Of a stretch of DNA of 64,000 bases, positions 1 to 11,228 are shown in pieces (positions within the stretch are counted from its first letter, which is position 1; every line of letters starts with the position of its first letter). Source of the stretch: Solanum dulcamara. Taxonomy: Eukaryota; Streptophyta; Magnoliopsida; Solanales; Solanaceae. The position numbers and the translations under genes are program-made. The stretch spans positions 21,241,740-21,305,739 of the forward strand of contig NC_077245.1 in the NCBI RefSeq assembly GCF_947179165.1. Reading direction: 5' to 3'. Under the pieces are notes generated by a model. That model ran no database searches, was not told the origin of the DNA, and was given only the letters and a program-made list of their open reading frames with translations.

Positions 1-1838
1 CTTACATTTATTTATTATTGTGGTGAATTTTCGTATGTGATGATTTAATTTGTGGAATAATTTTTAAATTTATTTTGCTTGATATTTTAATTATATTTAA
101 ATATTATGTTAATATTATTTTAGTATTTAATTTATTTTTCTATTTATCTATGTATAATATCCATTGAAAATTTGAATATGTACATTTTAATTTAATAAAA
201 ATAAAAATTTAAATAAAAAATTTGTAATAGATATTTAAATAATGTATTTTTATAAAATAATCTTAATATTAGAAGTTCATAATACTTGTCTTTTTTTGTA
301 ATTTGACTCTCAAAAGCACTTTTTAAAAAAGATTAGTCAAACACAATATGCTTATTAAAAGTACTTTTCAAATGAATAGCTAAACAGTAAGTGTTTTTTT
401 CTCAAAAGCACTTTTCTGAAAAGCCATTTTTAAAAAGTGCATCTAAAAATAAGTATTTTTTAGTAGCAATGTCAAACATGCTCTTAATTTAGGTTCGCAT
501 TGAAAAGTGGGTAAAACATTTCTTACTAAAGAGGCAAAAATAATTTAATTCATATTCAAGTTTCAAATTTGAAATCTTGAGGCAAAAATGAGTACGTAAT
601 TATCGCAAGAGGTAGCTTAATTAGTTCATGAATAATGTGTGGGTCATTTACCTATCTATTTATAAGCTCAACTCATTTCAACCCAATAAATATTAGATTG
701 ATATGTAATATAAATTGGCTCATTAGAAACTGTGTCAGATATTTTCAAAAAGACATTTTTTATTTGATATGTTATATATAATTATAATAAAGAACTTTTT
801 TTTTATTAGGTCCTAAAATGTTATAAAAGAACAAATAAAGTGACTAAAACTTAGTAGGAATTGGACAGGTCGAGTAATGACTCACATTTTAGTCATTTTC
901 AATGTAACCCATTTCAGCGAATCAATAACTTATCCATTCATTAAGTCAGCCCATTTTAACATATTCAAACACAATCTGACCTGCTTATTTAACAATTCAA
1001 ATTACCACATCACCACAATCTTTCATTGTACTTTTAGTTTTCTAATATATGTTCATAGTTACAACAAGACACATGTTTACAAAATTAAGTATATATGAAA
1101 AGAAGTTAGATACCATTAAAGTCAAAGAAACTGTGAAAATAAAAGGAGTAACTATGATATGTTGAAAATGCAGGAAGAAACCAGTATGCACATACCATGA
1201 TCACAAGCTCGTTTGCAGTGGATCAAACGGTTTAACATCATCGATAAGCAATTGGTGGATAGTAATTCTTGGATTAACCCTCATAGCCAATTTTAAGATG
1301 ATCATCTTTTAATATGTATAAATTGAATTCTTTTGACTTTTTTTTCCTGAGGAAGTTATCCTCGTTTTTACTTCTTTTTCCCGTCAAAAACTATTGTTGC
1401 AAAGTTCATGCTATTTATTTATTATTAATTTATGGGTATAAGCTTTGGCCTTTATCCCATGCTAATGAGTGTACAATTTTAAAAATCATATATATTAATA
1501 AACAATATGCTTGAATTATTATATAAATGATAAAGGAAAAAATGTCTTATTATGATTTCTCGTTTATAAATAATAGAAATTAAAAAAATGAAAAGAAATT
1601 ATAATTTTAAAAAAAAATTGAAAAAGTAACCCTACAATTACATGAAAAAATTATCTAACTACACAACTTTTTTTCCTATATTCTCTAAATTTTTCTACCA
1701 TTTGAAAAAAATACAAAAAGGCCTATTTTTCTCACCATCTCTCCTATTCTCGAATACATCACTATTACTCTTCCCACTTCACACCTTTCTTCCCCAATTT
1801 CACACGTAAAATCACGCACATGTATTAGCAATTACCTC
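1..1838. other. AT-rich spacer, no gene
   Basis: Very AT-rich sequence with many homopolymer runs. No reading frame longer than about 70 codons has recognisable content. A MITE relic lies at about 305-484. A short stretch on the minus strand near 1190-1300 reads like a fragment of protein-coding sequence, but no gene model can be built around it. Confidence 0.6.
305..484. repeat. MITE relic with AAAAGCACTTTT arms
   Basis: Several inverted copies of AAAAGCACTTTT / AAAAAGTGC and the end GTCAAACATGCTCTT resemble the terminal part of a common Solanaceae MITE whose intact end reads GAGCATGTTTGAC. The left end has no matching terminus, so the copy looks truncated. Family assignment is inference. 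Confidence 0.4.
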
Positions 1839-2245
1839 CACTACTAGAAATATGGGTTATAGCAATGGTTTCATATACGTTTTAATAGGCCCTAAAACCG
1901 TTGCTATAGAGATACGGCGACGGATTGACAACCGTCTCAACCGTTACTGTAGCTCTATTGTAACGGTTCTTGAGAGTGTTGCTATAGGTACCTCTATTGC
2001 AACAATTATCCTTCCATTTATACGGACTATTATATTGAATCAGTGGTAACGGTTACAATCATTGCAATAGAGTTTGTTGCAACGGTTGTTTTCTATATCG
2101 CAATATTTTTTATATATTATGGCAATAATTTTTATTGATACCGCAACAATTTTATTTTCTATTGCAACAGTTCTTATATGTTTCTTGAGCATTATCTATT
2201 ATATAGAAACAACCGTTTATAGCAAGGGCTGTAAAACTGAATATT
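1839..2245 (-). mobile_element. CACTA (En/Spm) transposon terminus with subterminal repeats
   Basis: The terminus CACTACTAGAAA starts at 1839, the canonical CACTA end. Behind it, within 400 bases, lie at least eight copies in both orientations of a subterminal word close to CAACGGTTGCTATAG (AACCGTTGCTATAG, GTAACGGTT, GCAACGGTT, AACAACCGT and others). Such arrays are where the TNPA-type protein binds in En/Spm elements. The opposite end was not found in the window. The element's body seems to continue through 2246-3685 and 16781-19003, split by later insertions. Confidence 0.7.
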
Positions 2246-2722
2246 AAATATTATATAAAATATTATACACTAAATTCTATAAATCACGAAAGAAAACGAT
2301 TAATAAGTTGAATCATATAATTCGGGATATCCCATCACAATATCCATAAAGACAAAGTATACCAAAATCTATTTCCAACAGTTACCACAAATTTGATATT
2401 GATAGAAAACAAAAGATTGTAGCTTAACACAAGTTTCAAAATGTCAAAAAACAAGAGTCCAGTTAAAGCATTTGATGTTTCTACAACTTTCAATCAATTA
2501 TATCAAAGTCTTCAATTTCATCATCCCCTTGATCATCGTCTACGCCTACAAAAGACCATACATAAAAGTTAATTAAGAACCAAAATAAAGTGTTAAATTA
2601 AGTATATCTATCTACATTAAGTATTGTTAGACTTATATAACGAATTGGACATGAAAATTGTGGGCAAAATCCAAATAAAAGCTGAAGTATTGTATCGATA
2701 TTAAGTGTAGATGATCCCTTGC
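2246..2722. other. CACTA interior, noncoding except a short exon relic
   Basis: AT-rich sequence following the subterminal repeats. Apart from the small acidic exon at 2490-2545 I see no coding content. The region ends at the target duplication of the hAT MITE. Confidence 0.4.
2490..2545 (-). pseudogene. Possible last exon of a CACTA-encoded protein (acidic tail)
   Basis: On the minus strand a TTTTGTAG acceptor is followed by 56 bases that read VDDDQGDDEIEDFDIID and then a stop. A highly acidic C-terminal tail behind a good acceptor, about 650 bases inside a CACTA end and on the strand matching the transposase relic at 18517-18790, fits the last exon of the element's own gene. The exon is too short to prove identity, and a random acidic frame is possible. 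Confidence 0.35.
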
Positions 2723-3379
2723 TAGGGTTGTACAGGGCAAACCGATAAATTGCACCAAACCGACAAACCGAACCAAACCGGAAAAAAAACCCGACTAGTG
2801 GTTTGGTTTGACTTGGTTTGGTGTTTGGAAAAAAAATCCGATCATTATACGGTTGGTTTGGTTTTAACTAAAAAATGTCAAACCGAACCCAAACCGACCC
2901 GATTATAGATATACTACTTTTAAATTATGTTATACATAAAAATATTTATTAAAATGTAATTTATAAATATTTTTTAAAAAATTTTCATAATTGTTTTTTC
3001 TTTCTTACATTTAGATTTGGACTTGAGAAGCCCATCTAAATAATATACAAAAAAAGCTCATCTTATAAAGTTATATTATAAAGTTAAAACTTCAAACAGT
3101 GTTCTGCAGTGTTCTGCCTCCATCTTATATGTTGATATTTTGTACTAGAACTCTTTTTAAGAAGCACTACTCTGTGTTTTTTATTAAATACTATGAAAAA
3201 CCCGAGAAACTCAAAAAATCCCGAAAAAACCGAAAAAACCCAAAAAAAACAAGAAAAATTGATATCGAAAAACCCGACTTTTATTGGTTTGGTTTGATTT
3301 ATAGATTTAATAACCCGACACAAATGGTTTGATTTGATTTATAAAAAATTCGAACCAATCCGATCCATGTACACCCCTA
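2723..3379. mobile_element. hAT-type MITE (657 bp) with perfect 8-bp target duplication
   Basis: The element starts TAGGGTTGTACA and ends TGTACACCCCTA, giving 12-bp terminal inverted repeats with one mismatch. It is flanked on both sides by TCCCTTGC (2715-2722 and 3380-3387), an exact 8-bp duplication as made by hAT transposases. The inside is rich in AACCGAACC / GGTTTGGTT in both orientations and has no transposase, so it is non-autonomous. Its two short overlapping open frames (about 3084-3332) are low-complexity artefacts. It sits in the CACTA relic. A relative with the same ends lies at 61371-61947. Confidence 0.85.
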
Positions 3380-3387
3380 TCCCTTGC

Positions 3388-3628
3388 GCATCATATTAGC
3401 GGCCTTTGGGCCAACAATGTCAACAAAATAGCACATAAAATACGTACATCATCACTATCACAAAAATTAGACCTTAGTAGCCTTTACCCAACTGTCTGCA
3501 AACTAGCACTTACAACAACAATTTCATCTGTGTCAGCAATAGGTCAGCCCTTTAGTGCTAAAGATTTATCAGGTCCAACCGTGAGTCATAACAATTTCAC
3601 AATGTTGAGATGGCACACTAATGAGAGA
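3388..3628. other. CACTA body, no gene seen
   Basis: Unique-looking noncoding sequence between the hAT MITE and the 57-bp segment that also flanks the second A-type LTR. No frame of note. Confidence 0.35.
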
Positions 3629-3685
3629 GCATTGATTCCAAGACTAACTTTTTCATAATTTAACTTGCATACAGTGCAAATGTAT
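3629..3685. repeat. 57-bp flank segment, copy 1 (pair at 14595-14651)
   Basis: This segment begins GCATTGATTCCAAG and abuts the A-type LTR that starts at 3686. A copy of the same length with about six differences abuts the second A-type LTR at 14652. The repeat therefore lies outside the LTR at both places, which is not normal LTR-element structure. Confidence 0.8.
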
Positions 3686-4692
3686 TGTCACGCCCCGAGT
3701 CTAAACTTTAAGTGTGGTCGACACTTTAAAATCATTGTTGATTTTCAAGCGAACTCTTGACCTAGCTGACTACTAAGCAGAAGATTTTAACTTGATAAAG
3801 ATAGTTTAAAAGCGGTGAGCAACTTACGTACTTAAAAGAAATCTTATAATATGTTTGAAAATACTCGGAATATAAAAAAATAAGTGTTTAAAACATAATC
3901 TCTAAAAACAGAAATAACTCAATACTCTGTCTATGAAGCCTTTAGATACTAGGATAGGCACCGGGACAGGCACATGGCTACCTCAAAAGAACTAATACTT
4001 AAAATGATTGAACTAAAAGAGTTCCTCTAAAAGCAAGATGGTCTCACCAAAAGCTGACGAAGAATGATCCTCAACAATACGCCTGTTGATAATCTCTGGC
4101 ACCTATGTTTGTGTAATAAAAAGATGTAGCGTCGAATGACGTTAGTACATGAAATGTATGGTATGTAGAATGACTAAATGAAACAAATGGCGGAACTAAA
4201 GACTGAACATAACTCAACTATGAAAGACTATAATCATGTAGTGAAAACCCTCGAAAGCTTACACAAATATGATATGCAATAAAAGTAACTTAAAATAAAA
4301 TAACTTTACTTTCTTGGGGAATTTTCTAACTGACAACCACCACGATGAGCTTTGTGATGACTCAATGACTTACCCACATTGCCAGAGTCATCCCATACCT
4401 TGCCAGGATATGGGACAAACTTTGACTTATGGATCCATTTTATGAGCCTTCTCAGAGGCAATGAGGAGTAGCCCAATTTTTGGTACGATCTTATCCAACG
4501 CTGGCTACATAGTTTATGAGACTAGAGTTGTTTGACTCTCGCTCAACTCGGTGCTCAATATTAGTTCAAAAACATGAAATGTAATACTCATACTAGACTA
4601 TGAGTAAAAACTCAAATGCTTCTTTTAAGCTTTCTTGTAACCTTAAACTTATACTGTCAAACTTCTTTCTCAAAATATCCTTTAAGCCTAAT
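3686..4692 (-). mobile_element. Tekay-like LTR A, left copy, first part
   Basis: The LTR opens TGTCACGCCCCGAG on the plus strand, the 3' end of a minus-strand LTR. It aligns with 14652-15665 until CCTTTAAGCCTAAT, where element C interrupts it. The rest of the same LTR resumes at 11131. The split point is marked by the 5-bp duplication CTAAT (4688-4692 and 11126-11130). Confidence 0.8.
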
Positions 4693-4696
4693 TGTC
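4693..4696 (-). mobile_element. First 4 bases of solo LTR C, cut off by LTR B
   Basis: TGTC here is the end of LTR C. Its continuation ACAATTCGAATC is at 8030, after LTR B and the duplication TTGTC/TTATC. Joined, these give TGTCACAATTC, the typical terminus of this LTR type; compare TGTCACAATC of LTR F at 48662. Confidence 0.7.
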
Positions 4697-5093
4697 TGTG
4701 ACACCCCGGAAAATTTTTCGCAAATAATCAAATATTTCTTCACGTGTGGGTAGACTCGGACCGGAGGACTTGTAATTCTACATATGAGTTAGGATCAATT
4801 CCTAAGTAATTAAAGTATGTTAGATGTGTTTAGGGGTCATACGGGATCTCTAACACCAAGTCGAGTCCAAAGAACTCCAATCGATTGAGTTTTTGGATGA
4901 GTTAGTATAAGGGTCAACTTCAAAAGACCATATCTCCTAGGATATAAAGAATTGGGTGGCTCACGACCTACCAAATTAAATTTATTTGAGTCTTCTTTCC
5001 AACGCCACCAAGATTGTAAATTTTGGAGTTCGGAGTCAAAAGTTATGGCCATTTTACTACAGACTAGTACTGCAGAAATTTCAAACCTGGGTG

Positions 5094-5260
5094 AAATTGG
5101 GCTTGGCGCTCCAGTGGCGCCCCACGCCACTATAGCGCCAGAAAACAGCCTCAGTAGTTTGGGGCTTGGCGCGACGCGCCACTAGAAGGTGTGCAGGGTT
5201 TTAAGCCTATTTTGGCTTGGCGCTGCAGTGGCGCAACGCGCCACTATAGCGCCAGCAAGG
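5094..5260 (+). promoter_or_regulatory. GGCGC/GCGCC dyad array in U3 of LTR B
   Basis: Within about 165 bases the word GGCGC or its complement GCGCC occurs about ten times. They form nested dyads such as GGCGCGACGCGCC and GGCGCTGCAGTGGCGC, plus repeated CCACTATAGCGCCA. The block stands out as GC-rich in AT-rich DNA and lies just upstream of a TATA-like site. A regulatory or structural role is inference from position. Confidence 0.6.
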
Positions 5261-5314
5261 TTTTTGCCCAATTTTTTAGATTTTTGAAGAGGGGCAACTT
5301 GGACTTTTTCCCTA

Positions 5315-5326
5315 ATTATATATACC
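5315..5326 (+). promoter_or_regulatory. TATA box of LTR B
   Basis: ATTATATATACC lies about 55 bases after the dyad array and is followed by a pyrimidine-rich leader (CTCTCTCTCT, then CTTCTTCTTCTTCCCC). That is the usual order of a U3/R border in plant LTRs. The transcription start would be near 5345-5360. Confidence 0.5.
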
Positions 5327-5965
5327 TATCCTTGGACGTTTTGGGACCATATTTTCAGTCCCTCTCTCTCTCTAAATGCCCTAATATTTTCTCTCATCTT
5401 CTTCTTCTTCCCCAAATCTATCTCCAACAAAGGGTGCCTTCAAGAGCTTCAAGAATTCAAGCCTTCCATTGAAGACCTAACATCAAGTTCCTTCAAAGTC
5501 TTCAAACAAGGTATGTAAGGCTAACCTAAAATATGGATTGAGTTCTTTCATATGCCCATAGATGTGTTGGTTAGGAGTTTTGAAAGAGTTGCACCTTCTA
5601 GAAAGGTTTTCTTGAAAGTTTTCCCTAAACTATGGAATGTTTTTAGATACAAATGGTTGATTTATGATTTTAATGACTTGAGTTACTAAATAGTTATTTT
5701 TCATATTATTAACTACAAATGTATCTTTGTATATAGATTTATAGGTATTGACGATATTCTTGAGTTGAGTTTTGTTGAAAGTATGGGTTCATGTTTCATT
5801 CACATGAACCCAAGATGAGATTTCTTGTCATAAATATCTTGAGGTTGAGATGGATAGTAGTGTGTATATATGTATTGATTGGAATGAAAAGAATGAATTG
5901 GATAGTTAAGAATGTCCCTTTTCTTCTATAAAATGAACATAGGACTAAAATAAAGATTTCGGAGT

Positions 5966-6140
5966 GGATGTTTGACGATTGATGTGATGATGATATTTGA
6001 TGATGATATGATGATAATTTTTTATGATGATGTGAATGATGATATATTATGATGATGTTTGATGACGATGTGAATGATAATATTTGACGATGATGTAAAT
6101 GAAGAGGTTATGTTGATGAGGATGTTGTGTGATGAAGTGG
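5966..6140 (+). repeat. Degenerate TGATGA microsatellite in LTR B
   Basis: A purine/T-rich run of GATGATGAT, GATGATATTTGATG and GATGACGATGTGAATG units with frequent substitutions. The minus-strand open frame across it is a low-complexity artefact. Confidence 0.7.
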
Positions 6141-7139
6141 ATTTGAGTCTAATGTGATTTTTGTGGTATATGATGTGCATAATTTGAGTTGATTGGAGTC
6201 TTAGGAATATTTTGAAAATAAATGATCTTTTGAGGAGGAGCTTTAAATAAATTATTTGTGAACCTTTTTGCATAAACTATTTATACACTATATTGAGTCT
6301 AAAGAATTATTAGTTTCACCTTTGATTTAGAAAGGAGTTTAAGTATGAGTTGAGTATGAGGAGCCTTTAAATGAGTTGAGTATTTTTACATTTAAGTATC
6401 TATTTCGAGTTTGAGTTGAGGAGTTGAAATTATATTTTAATGTACATAATATTTTCTACATCCATCGAGTTGAGATTGTATAAATTTTTAAAGAGAGGAG
6501 TTTGATGATTTGAGATGAGTCGATTTGAAAGAATGTCCAATGAGGCTTGATTGAGTTGAAATGATAACAGAGTTGATGAGGTGGCAATGTACCACATGAA
6601 ACTAGCCGTGAGGCCTTGTTTGAGATGATTGGATGGAGTCTTATGAGCATGGAGTCATGGGAGGAGTATCGAGCACCGAATTGGTCAAGAGTATAGTCCA
6701 TACTTGAACCCAATACCTATGTGGCCAACGTAGGGGGGATTGAACCGTTAAAGTCGGATGTTTCCCCGAGAGATTTGTCCTAAAATGATAGGACTTGACT
6801 AATCGATGGTATCCACGATTAGGGAGGCGTTCATGCCCTGGCAAGGTATGGACGGACGTGGCAACAATGTCTGATTGTTGTACTATCACTGGCTCATAAG
6901 TGATGGTTATCGGTTAAGAGAAACTCCCATTTAGGTCTTGATAGTACTCTGAGTCAGTTGAGTTGAGTGAGTTGCTATATGCTTATGAGTTAGTCCTGTC
7001 TAAATTATTTCTTGTTAGACTTAGGACACTTGAGTGAGTTGTTACATACTTATTGAGTTGAGTCCTTTGAGTTGAATTGTAAAGCGTTGCATAATTTAAT
7101 TTTCATATTTACTGAGTTGAGTCCTTTGAGCTGATTGTT

Positions 7140-7370
7140 GAGTTGAATGGTGAGTAGATTGTATATGGTCGAATTGGAATAGATGAATTGTGATTGGATT
7201 GAATAGAATGGTATGTGACTAGATTGGATTTGATTATTGAGCTGATTGTTGAGTTGAGTATATATAATCGGAGTGTATATGATTGAAAGGGATCGAATTG
7301 TAAATGATTTGATTGAACTGTATTGTGTATGATTGGATTGGACTGTATGGTATATGATTGGTCTTTGTCT
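7140..7370 (+). repeat. Degenerate TTGATTGGA-rich tract in LTR B
   Basis: Successive imperfect units such as ATTGAGCTGATTGTTGAGTTGA and ATGATTGGATTGGACTG give a low-complexity region without coding sense. Confidence 0.5.
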
Positions 7371-8810
7371 AAAAATGTATTATTACTTTAGACTTATGAC
7401 GCCTTGTTGAGTCTCTCTTATCTTTCTGAATTGAGATATGTGGACCGATGTTATTCTTCCTTGAGGTATGTTTCATTCTGCCATTTTACATACCAGTACA
7501 TTCCACGTACTGACGTCTATTTGGACCTGCATCGTTTCATGATGCAGAAACAGGTTTAAGAGAATGTCAATAGGAGCATCATTGGGGATCTATCCGTACT
7601 CAGCGTATTGGTGAGTCCTCCCCTACATTCGGAGGACACCGTCTGTGTATTCTTGCATCGAGTTAGCCCTTTTCATTTTGATTTGAGGTAGCCATGAACA
7701 TGTCATTGGCACCAATTAGATAGTAGTGATAGAGGCTTCATAGACTAGATAGTGATGAGTCGATTGAGTATTCCTATCCTTGAGTATTTCTTGTCAAACT
7801 ATTTTTTTAAATAACAAATATTTTAGTTGATCTGTCGGCCCATGGCCTTTATTCTTTGAGTTGGATGGGTTATTTGAGTTTCCCGCTAAATTACTCTTTA
7901 TTTTTAAACTTTCCGCTGAATGAATGAATGAACGGATGTGTGATCAGACTATGTGGTTCGCTTGGGAGCCAGAAATAGTTTCTGAGTGTCGGTTACGTCT
8001 AGGGTACCCTCCCGGGGCGTGACATTATCACAATTCGAATCTCGGCCATGATGGCACCTACCATAACCCCCGAGTAGGCAAGCAAAACCCAACAAATGCT
8101 GAAGTCAAATCTTATTTTAAATAAATAATTAATGACATAAGAATATGGAAGCAAGATGAATATAGCAAAATAAATTGGGTCAAGGTAGAGATATGTAAAT
8201 ACGATACAAAATATACAAAATAAGCCCGAAAGTGACCAAATATGACGGACTGACACTAGACCAAACCTCGGACCTGGTGTAACCTATACAGGAGCTACTA
8301 AGAACAAAAGCTAACAACATATAAAAATATACAGCGCAGAAATGGTTGTCCAAAATACAAAATACTAGTCAGAGCAAAAGAGGGAATGTAGCAAGTCTCT
8401 GAACACCGGGAGCTCACCATAATCAGATCTGGCACCGCTACGGATGATCAGGCGTGCATTGGGGATGGCTCAAACTAGGGGCTTGCATCAAAAGATGCAG
8501 AAGTATAATATAAGTACCAAAACATCGGGTACCCAGTAGGAATCATAGGCTGATCGAGCTCAGAAAGAATAAATATATAATAATCAGCACAATGATTCTA
8601 ATAATAATAAGAGAGAAGTATAAAACTACGACTACAGGGAAGGAGGGTACGAAAATATCAAATGATAGTCAAGTGAAACCAACCAAGCAGATAACCACAT
8701 TAAAATCTCAACCCAAAATATCCGAGAAATACATGAATAAAAAATAGTAATATGGATTAATACTCCTCAAAAGAATCATGGGGTGTCCGGAATTCACACC
8801 TTGAGCTTTT

Positions 8811-8930
8811 CAACAACAACAACATACCTAGTGAAGTCCCACAAGAGGGGTCTAGGGAGGGTAGAGTGTACGCAAACCTTATCAGTACCTCATGGAGATA
8901 AAGAGACTATTTTCGAAAGACCTTCGGCTC
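8811..8930 (-). mobile_element. Au-type SINE fragment
   Basis: On the plus strand the segment runs CAACAACAACAACATACC, then a GTCCCACAAGAGGGGTCT block, a GGGTAGAGTGTACGCAAACC block, and ends GACCTTCGGCTC. This is the reverse of the tRNA-derived Au SINE, whose 3' end is a TTG repeat. About 120 bases are recognisable. Target duplications were not found, so it may be partial. Coding frames drawn through it are not genes. Confidence 0.7.
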
Positions 8931-9007
8931 AAAAGTATCAGTCCCAAATAACAGAGAGAAACAGTATATATACAAATTATATCATGCAAATTCTACAAGA
9001 CAAGAAA

Positions 9008-9182
9008 AATACCAACACCTCGAGCTTCTCAATAATAATAATAACAATAACCCGAGAGATGTATCAACGGGCCGCCCAGAATTCACGTCTCGAGCTTCTC
9101 AATGATAATAATAATAATAATAACCCAAAATATGTATTAACAAGTCACCCAAAATTCACGACTAGAGCTTCTCAATAATAAG
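9008..9182. repeat. About 75-bp minisatellite with AAT runs in LTR C
   Basis: The unit GAATTCACG..CTCGAGCTTCTCAATAATAATAATAACCC is repeated about three times here. A further partial copy (GAATTCACACCTTGAGCTTTTCAA) lies just left of the SINE at 8790-8812, so the SINE apparently landed inside the array. The embedded AAT/AAC trinucleotide runs vary between units. Confidence 0.65.
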
Positions 9183-10280
9183 ATATGCCATAATTAAAAA
9201 TATCGTCGGTATTTTCTTAAAAATCCTTACACTTAATCATTAACCAAAAATCTTGATATCACTATTTTATTCTTTCTTTAAAAAGAGTTTTTAACATCAG
9301 CGAGGCAAATTAATACAAGTAGTATGTCAAAATCATATATCACTCCAGCCAAGTAAAACTTCCATCAAAGGCACCAAATCACTAACCTGAAACTCTGGTG
9401 TACTAAAAACACGGCCTCGGGCCCAATATTTCAATATCAAAAATAAGCAAGACAGAAGCATAAACTGAAATTACATGAAACCACAACCAAAACCAAGCAA
9501 GTCAAGCAAACGGCATCCTAAGTTCAATTCATCTAGGAGCAAGCTCTAAGGATTCTAATAAACGTAAACAAGCCAAGATACCACCTACACTAAGGATCCA
9601 ACGACTAAAACCCCAAACTAGTCACTAATGATGATCATCGATTCCAAATTTTTCAGTGGAATATCAACCCCTAAATCACCAACCTAATCATGCACTGCTA
9701 CTCAAATTATACCAATTTTAACCAAGCCAAGTCTAACAAGAGTAAGTCATAACCTATCTCAAGGTTGGAATCATACTCGAACTACTAAACTTGAGTCTCT
9801 CATTTCCGAGCTGCCTCCAAACAATGCCACTCTATCAAATGATTGAAGAACACATCAAAACAAGGCCAACGATACCCATATTGCTATAATTAAAAATAGG
9901 ATAAAAATCAGGTCAAAATTTGACATTAGGACCCGCGCACGAAATCAAAAAAACCAACTCAGTTACAAGGTCTCAAATACTTAAGGAACTTGTGCCCCAA
10001 AAATAGGCACATTCCGAGCACCGAAAGAGTTCAAACAACCCATCCAAATTCAAGACCTAGAATAGCTCAAAAATGTAAAGAAACGGCGAATTTAAGCAAA
10101 ACTTACATTATTTTTAGGACGGAAAAGGGTCTCAAAACATCACTGCAAGAATTCCCAACACAGCGGAGCAAGAATGATCAAAAATGGCCAAGAGGAGCTC
10201 TAAAAATTCCAAAATTACTAAGTCCCGAAATGGGACTTAGCTGTTGGAAATGGATCTTTTAATTCAATGAAATCAATGAA

Positions 10281-10430
10281 TTTATTCATCGAGATCGCCA
10301 TTTAGGCCTCGCGATTGAGAGGTCTGCTCCAACTAAACCATCGCAATCGCGATGGTTAGTCACGCGATCCCGATGCCTAGGGTTTTAGACCTTCACAATC
10401 ACAGACCCCTGGGTCGCGAATGCAAAGAGC
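10281..10430 (-). promoter_or_regulatory. CGCGAT dyad array in U3 of LTR C
   Basis: The words ATCGCGA, TCGCGATT, ATCGCAATCGCGATGG, CACGCGATCCCGATG and GGGTCGCGAATG cluster within 150 bases, in the U3 side of this minus-strand LTR. The design matches the arrays of the neighbouring LTRs but the word differs. Confidence 0.5.
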
Positions 10431-11228
10431 AAACGCTCTTGCATCAGTAGTTCAGCTGGTGCTGAACTTTGGAGAATTGCATTTTTCTCCAATAGAGGTT
10501 CGAAATTCATTTGGAACCCCACGAACGCAAAAGGACTATACTACAAACTGGAAACAACATTTTAGGCTCAATGGAATCGATAGATTTTCTAACGAAAGTC
10601 GTTTCTTTGAAATGTTGAACAAATTCAACACTGTCTAAAGAAAGCATTCAAAACGCACAATAGCCTAAAACTCATTTCGAGCACCTCGGGAACCAAATCA
10701 AAGGTCGTTCTAGACCATACTCGGCAATCCATAGCTAACCGCGCTGACAAAATTTTTATCCAAGTGCGTTTACTCAAAATGTTGACCAAAGTCAAATTTG
10801 GCCAAAAATTTAAAGTTAAAACGACAAATCACACAAACTCAAAAATGAAGACTCCAAAACCCAAACCAACCTTCCTTCTAGACTAAAATGAACCTTCTGG
10901 AGCTGTTGGAATCGTCGGAATTCTCATACGATGCTCAAATCTCTGGATGTTTACTAAAGTCAATTCTTTTAAACCTTAAGCCTCTAAAATAGCCAAACCA
11001 CCTCAAAACTCAACCAAATACCTTGGGGAGCGTTCCACCCATTCCAATATCATAAAAGAGCTATGAAAAGGGATAAAATGGTAAAAACACACAAAAGTAT
11101 GAAAATGACATTGGAGGTCATTACACTAATACTCAAACTCATTTAGACTCGGTAAAAATCATGCTTAAAATTAGTGAATTAAAGACTTCTCAAACTCAAA
11201 CTCATGCTCAAATTCTTTCTCAATTTAA

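Larger units (their letters stand above)
4697..8024 (+). mobile_element. Solo LTR B (3328 bp)
   Basis: The sequence starts TGTGACACCCCGG and ends CCGGGGCGTGACA, inverted TG..CA termini, and contains no gag or pol. It is flanked by TTGTC (4692-4696) and TTATC (8025-8029), a 5-bp duplication with one change. Plus orientation is inferred from the promoter-like block near 5315 and the transcript-end-like region near 7480-7640. It is the youngest layer of a three-deep nest, sitting in LTR C, which sits in LTR A. The single LTR implies that the internal part was removed by LTR-LTR recombination. Confidence 0.8.
8030..11125 (-). mobile_element. Solo LTR C (about 3.1 kb with the 4-base start at 4693)
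   Basis: After removal of LTR B the sequence reads TGTCACAATTCGAATCTCGG and ends GGAGGTCATTACA. It is flanked by CTAAT on both sides (4688-4692 and 11126-11130), a perfect 5-bp duplication in LTR A. No gag or pol is present, so it is a solo LTR. It holds a SINE, an AAT-rich minisatellite and a CGCGAT dyad array near its right end, which places its U3 on the right and gives minus orientation. Confidence 0.75.

Noticed and set aside
3084..3332. Overlapping sense and antisense frames with NRKNPKKTRK / FFGFF runs
   Set aside because: Low-complexity AACCGAAAAAACCC repeat inside the hAT MITE.
8783..9178. 131-codon frame
   Set aside because: It spans an Au SINE and an AAT minisatellite, both noncoding repeats.
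9010..9180. CRISPR-like spaced repeats
   Set aside because: Few units, repeats and spacers both similar, in a plant LTR. A minisatellite.
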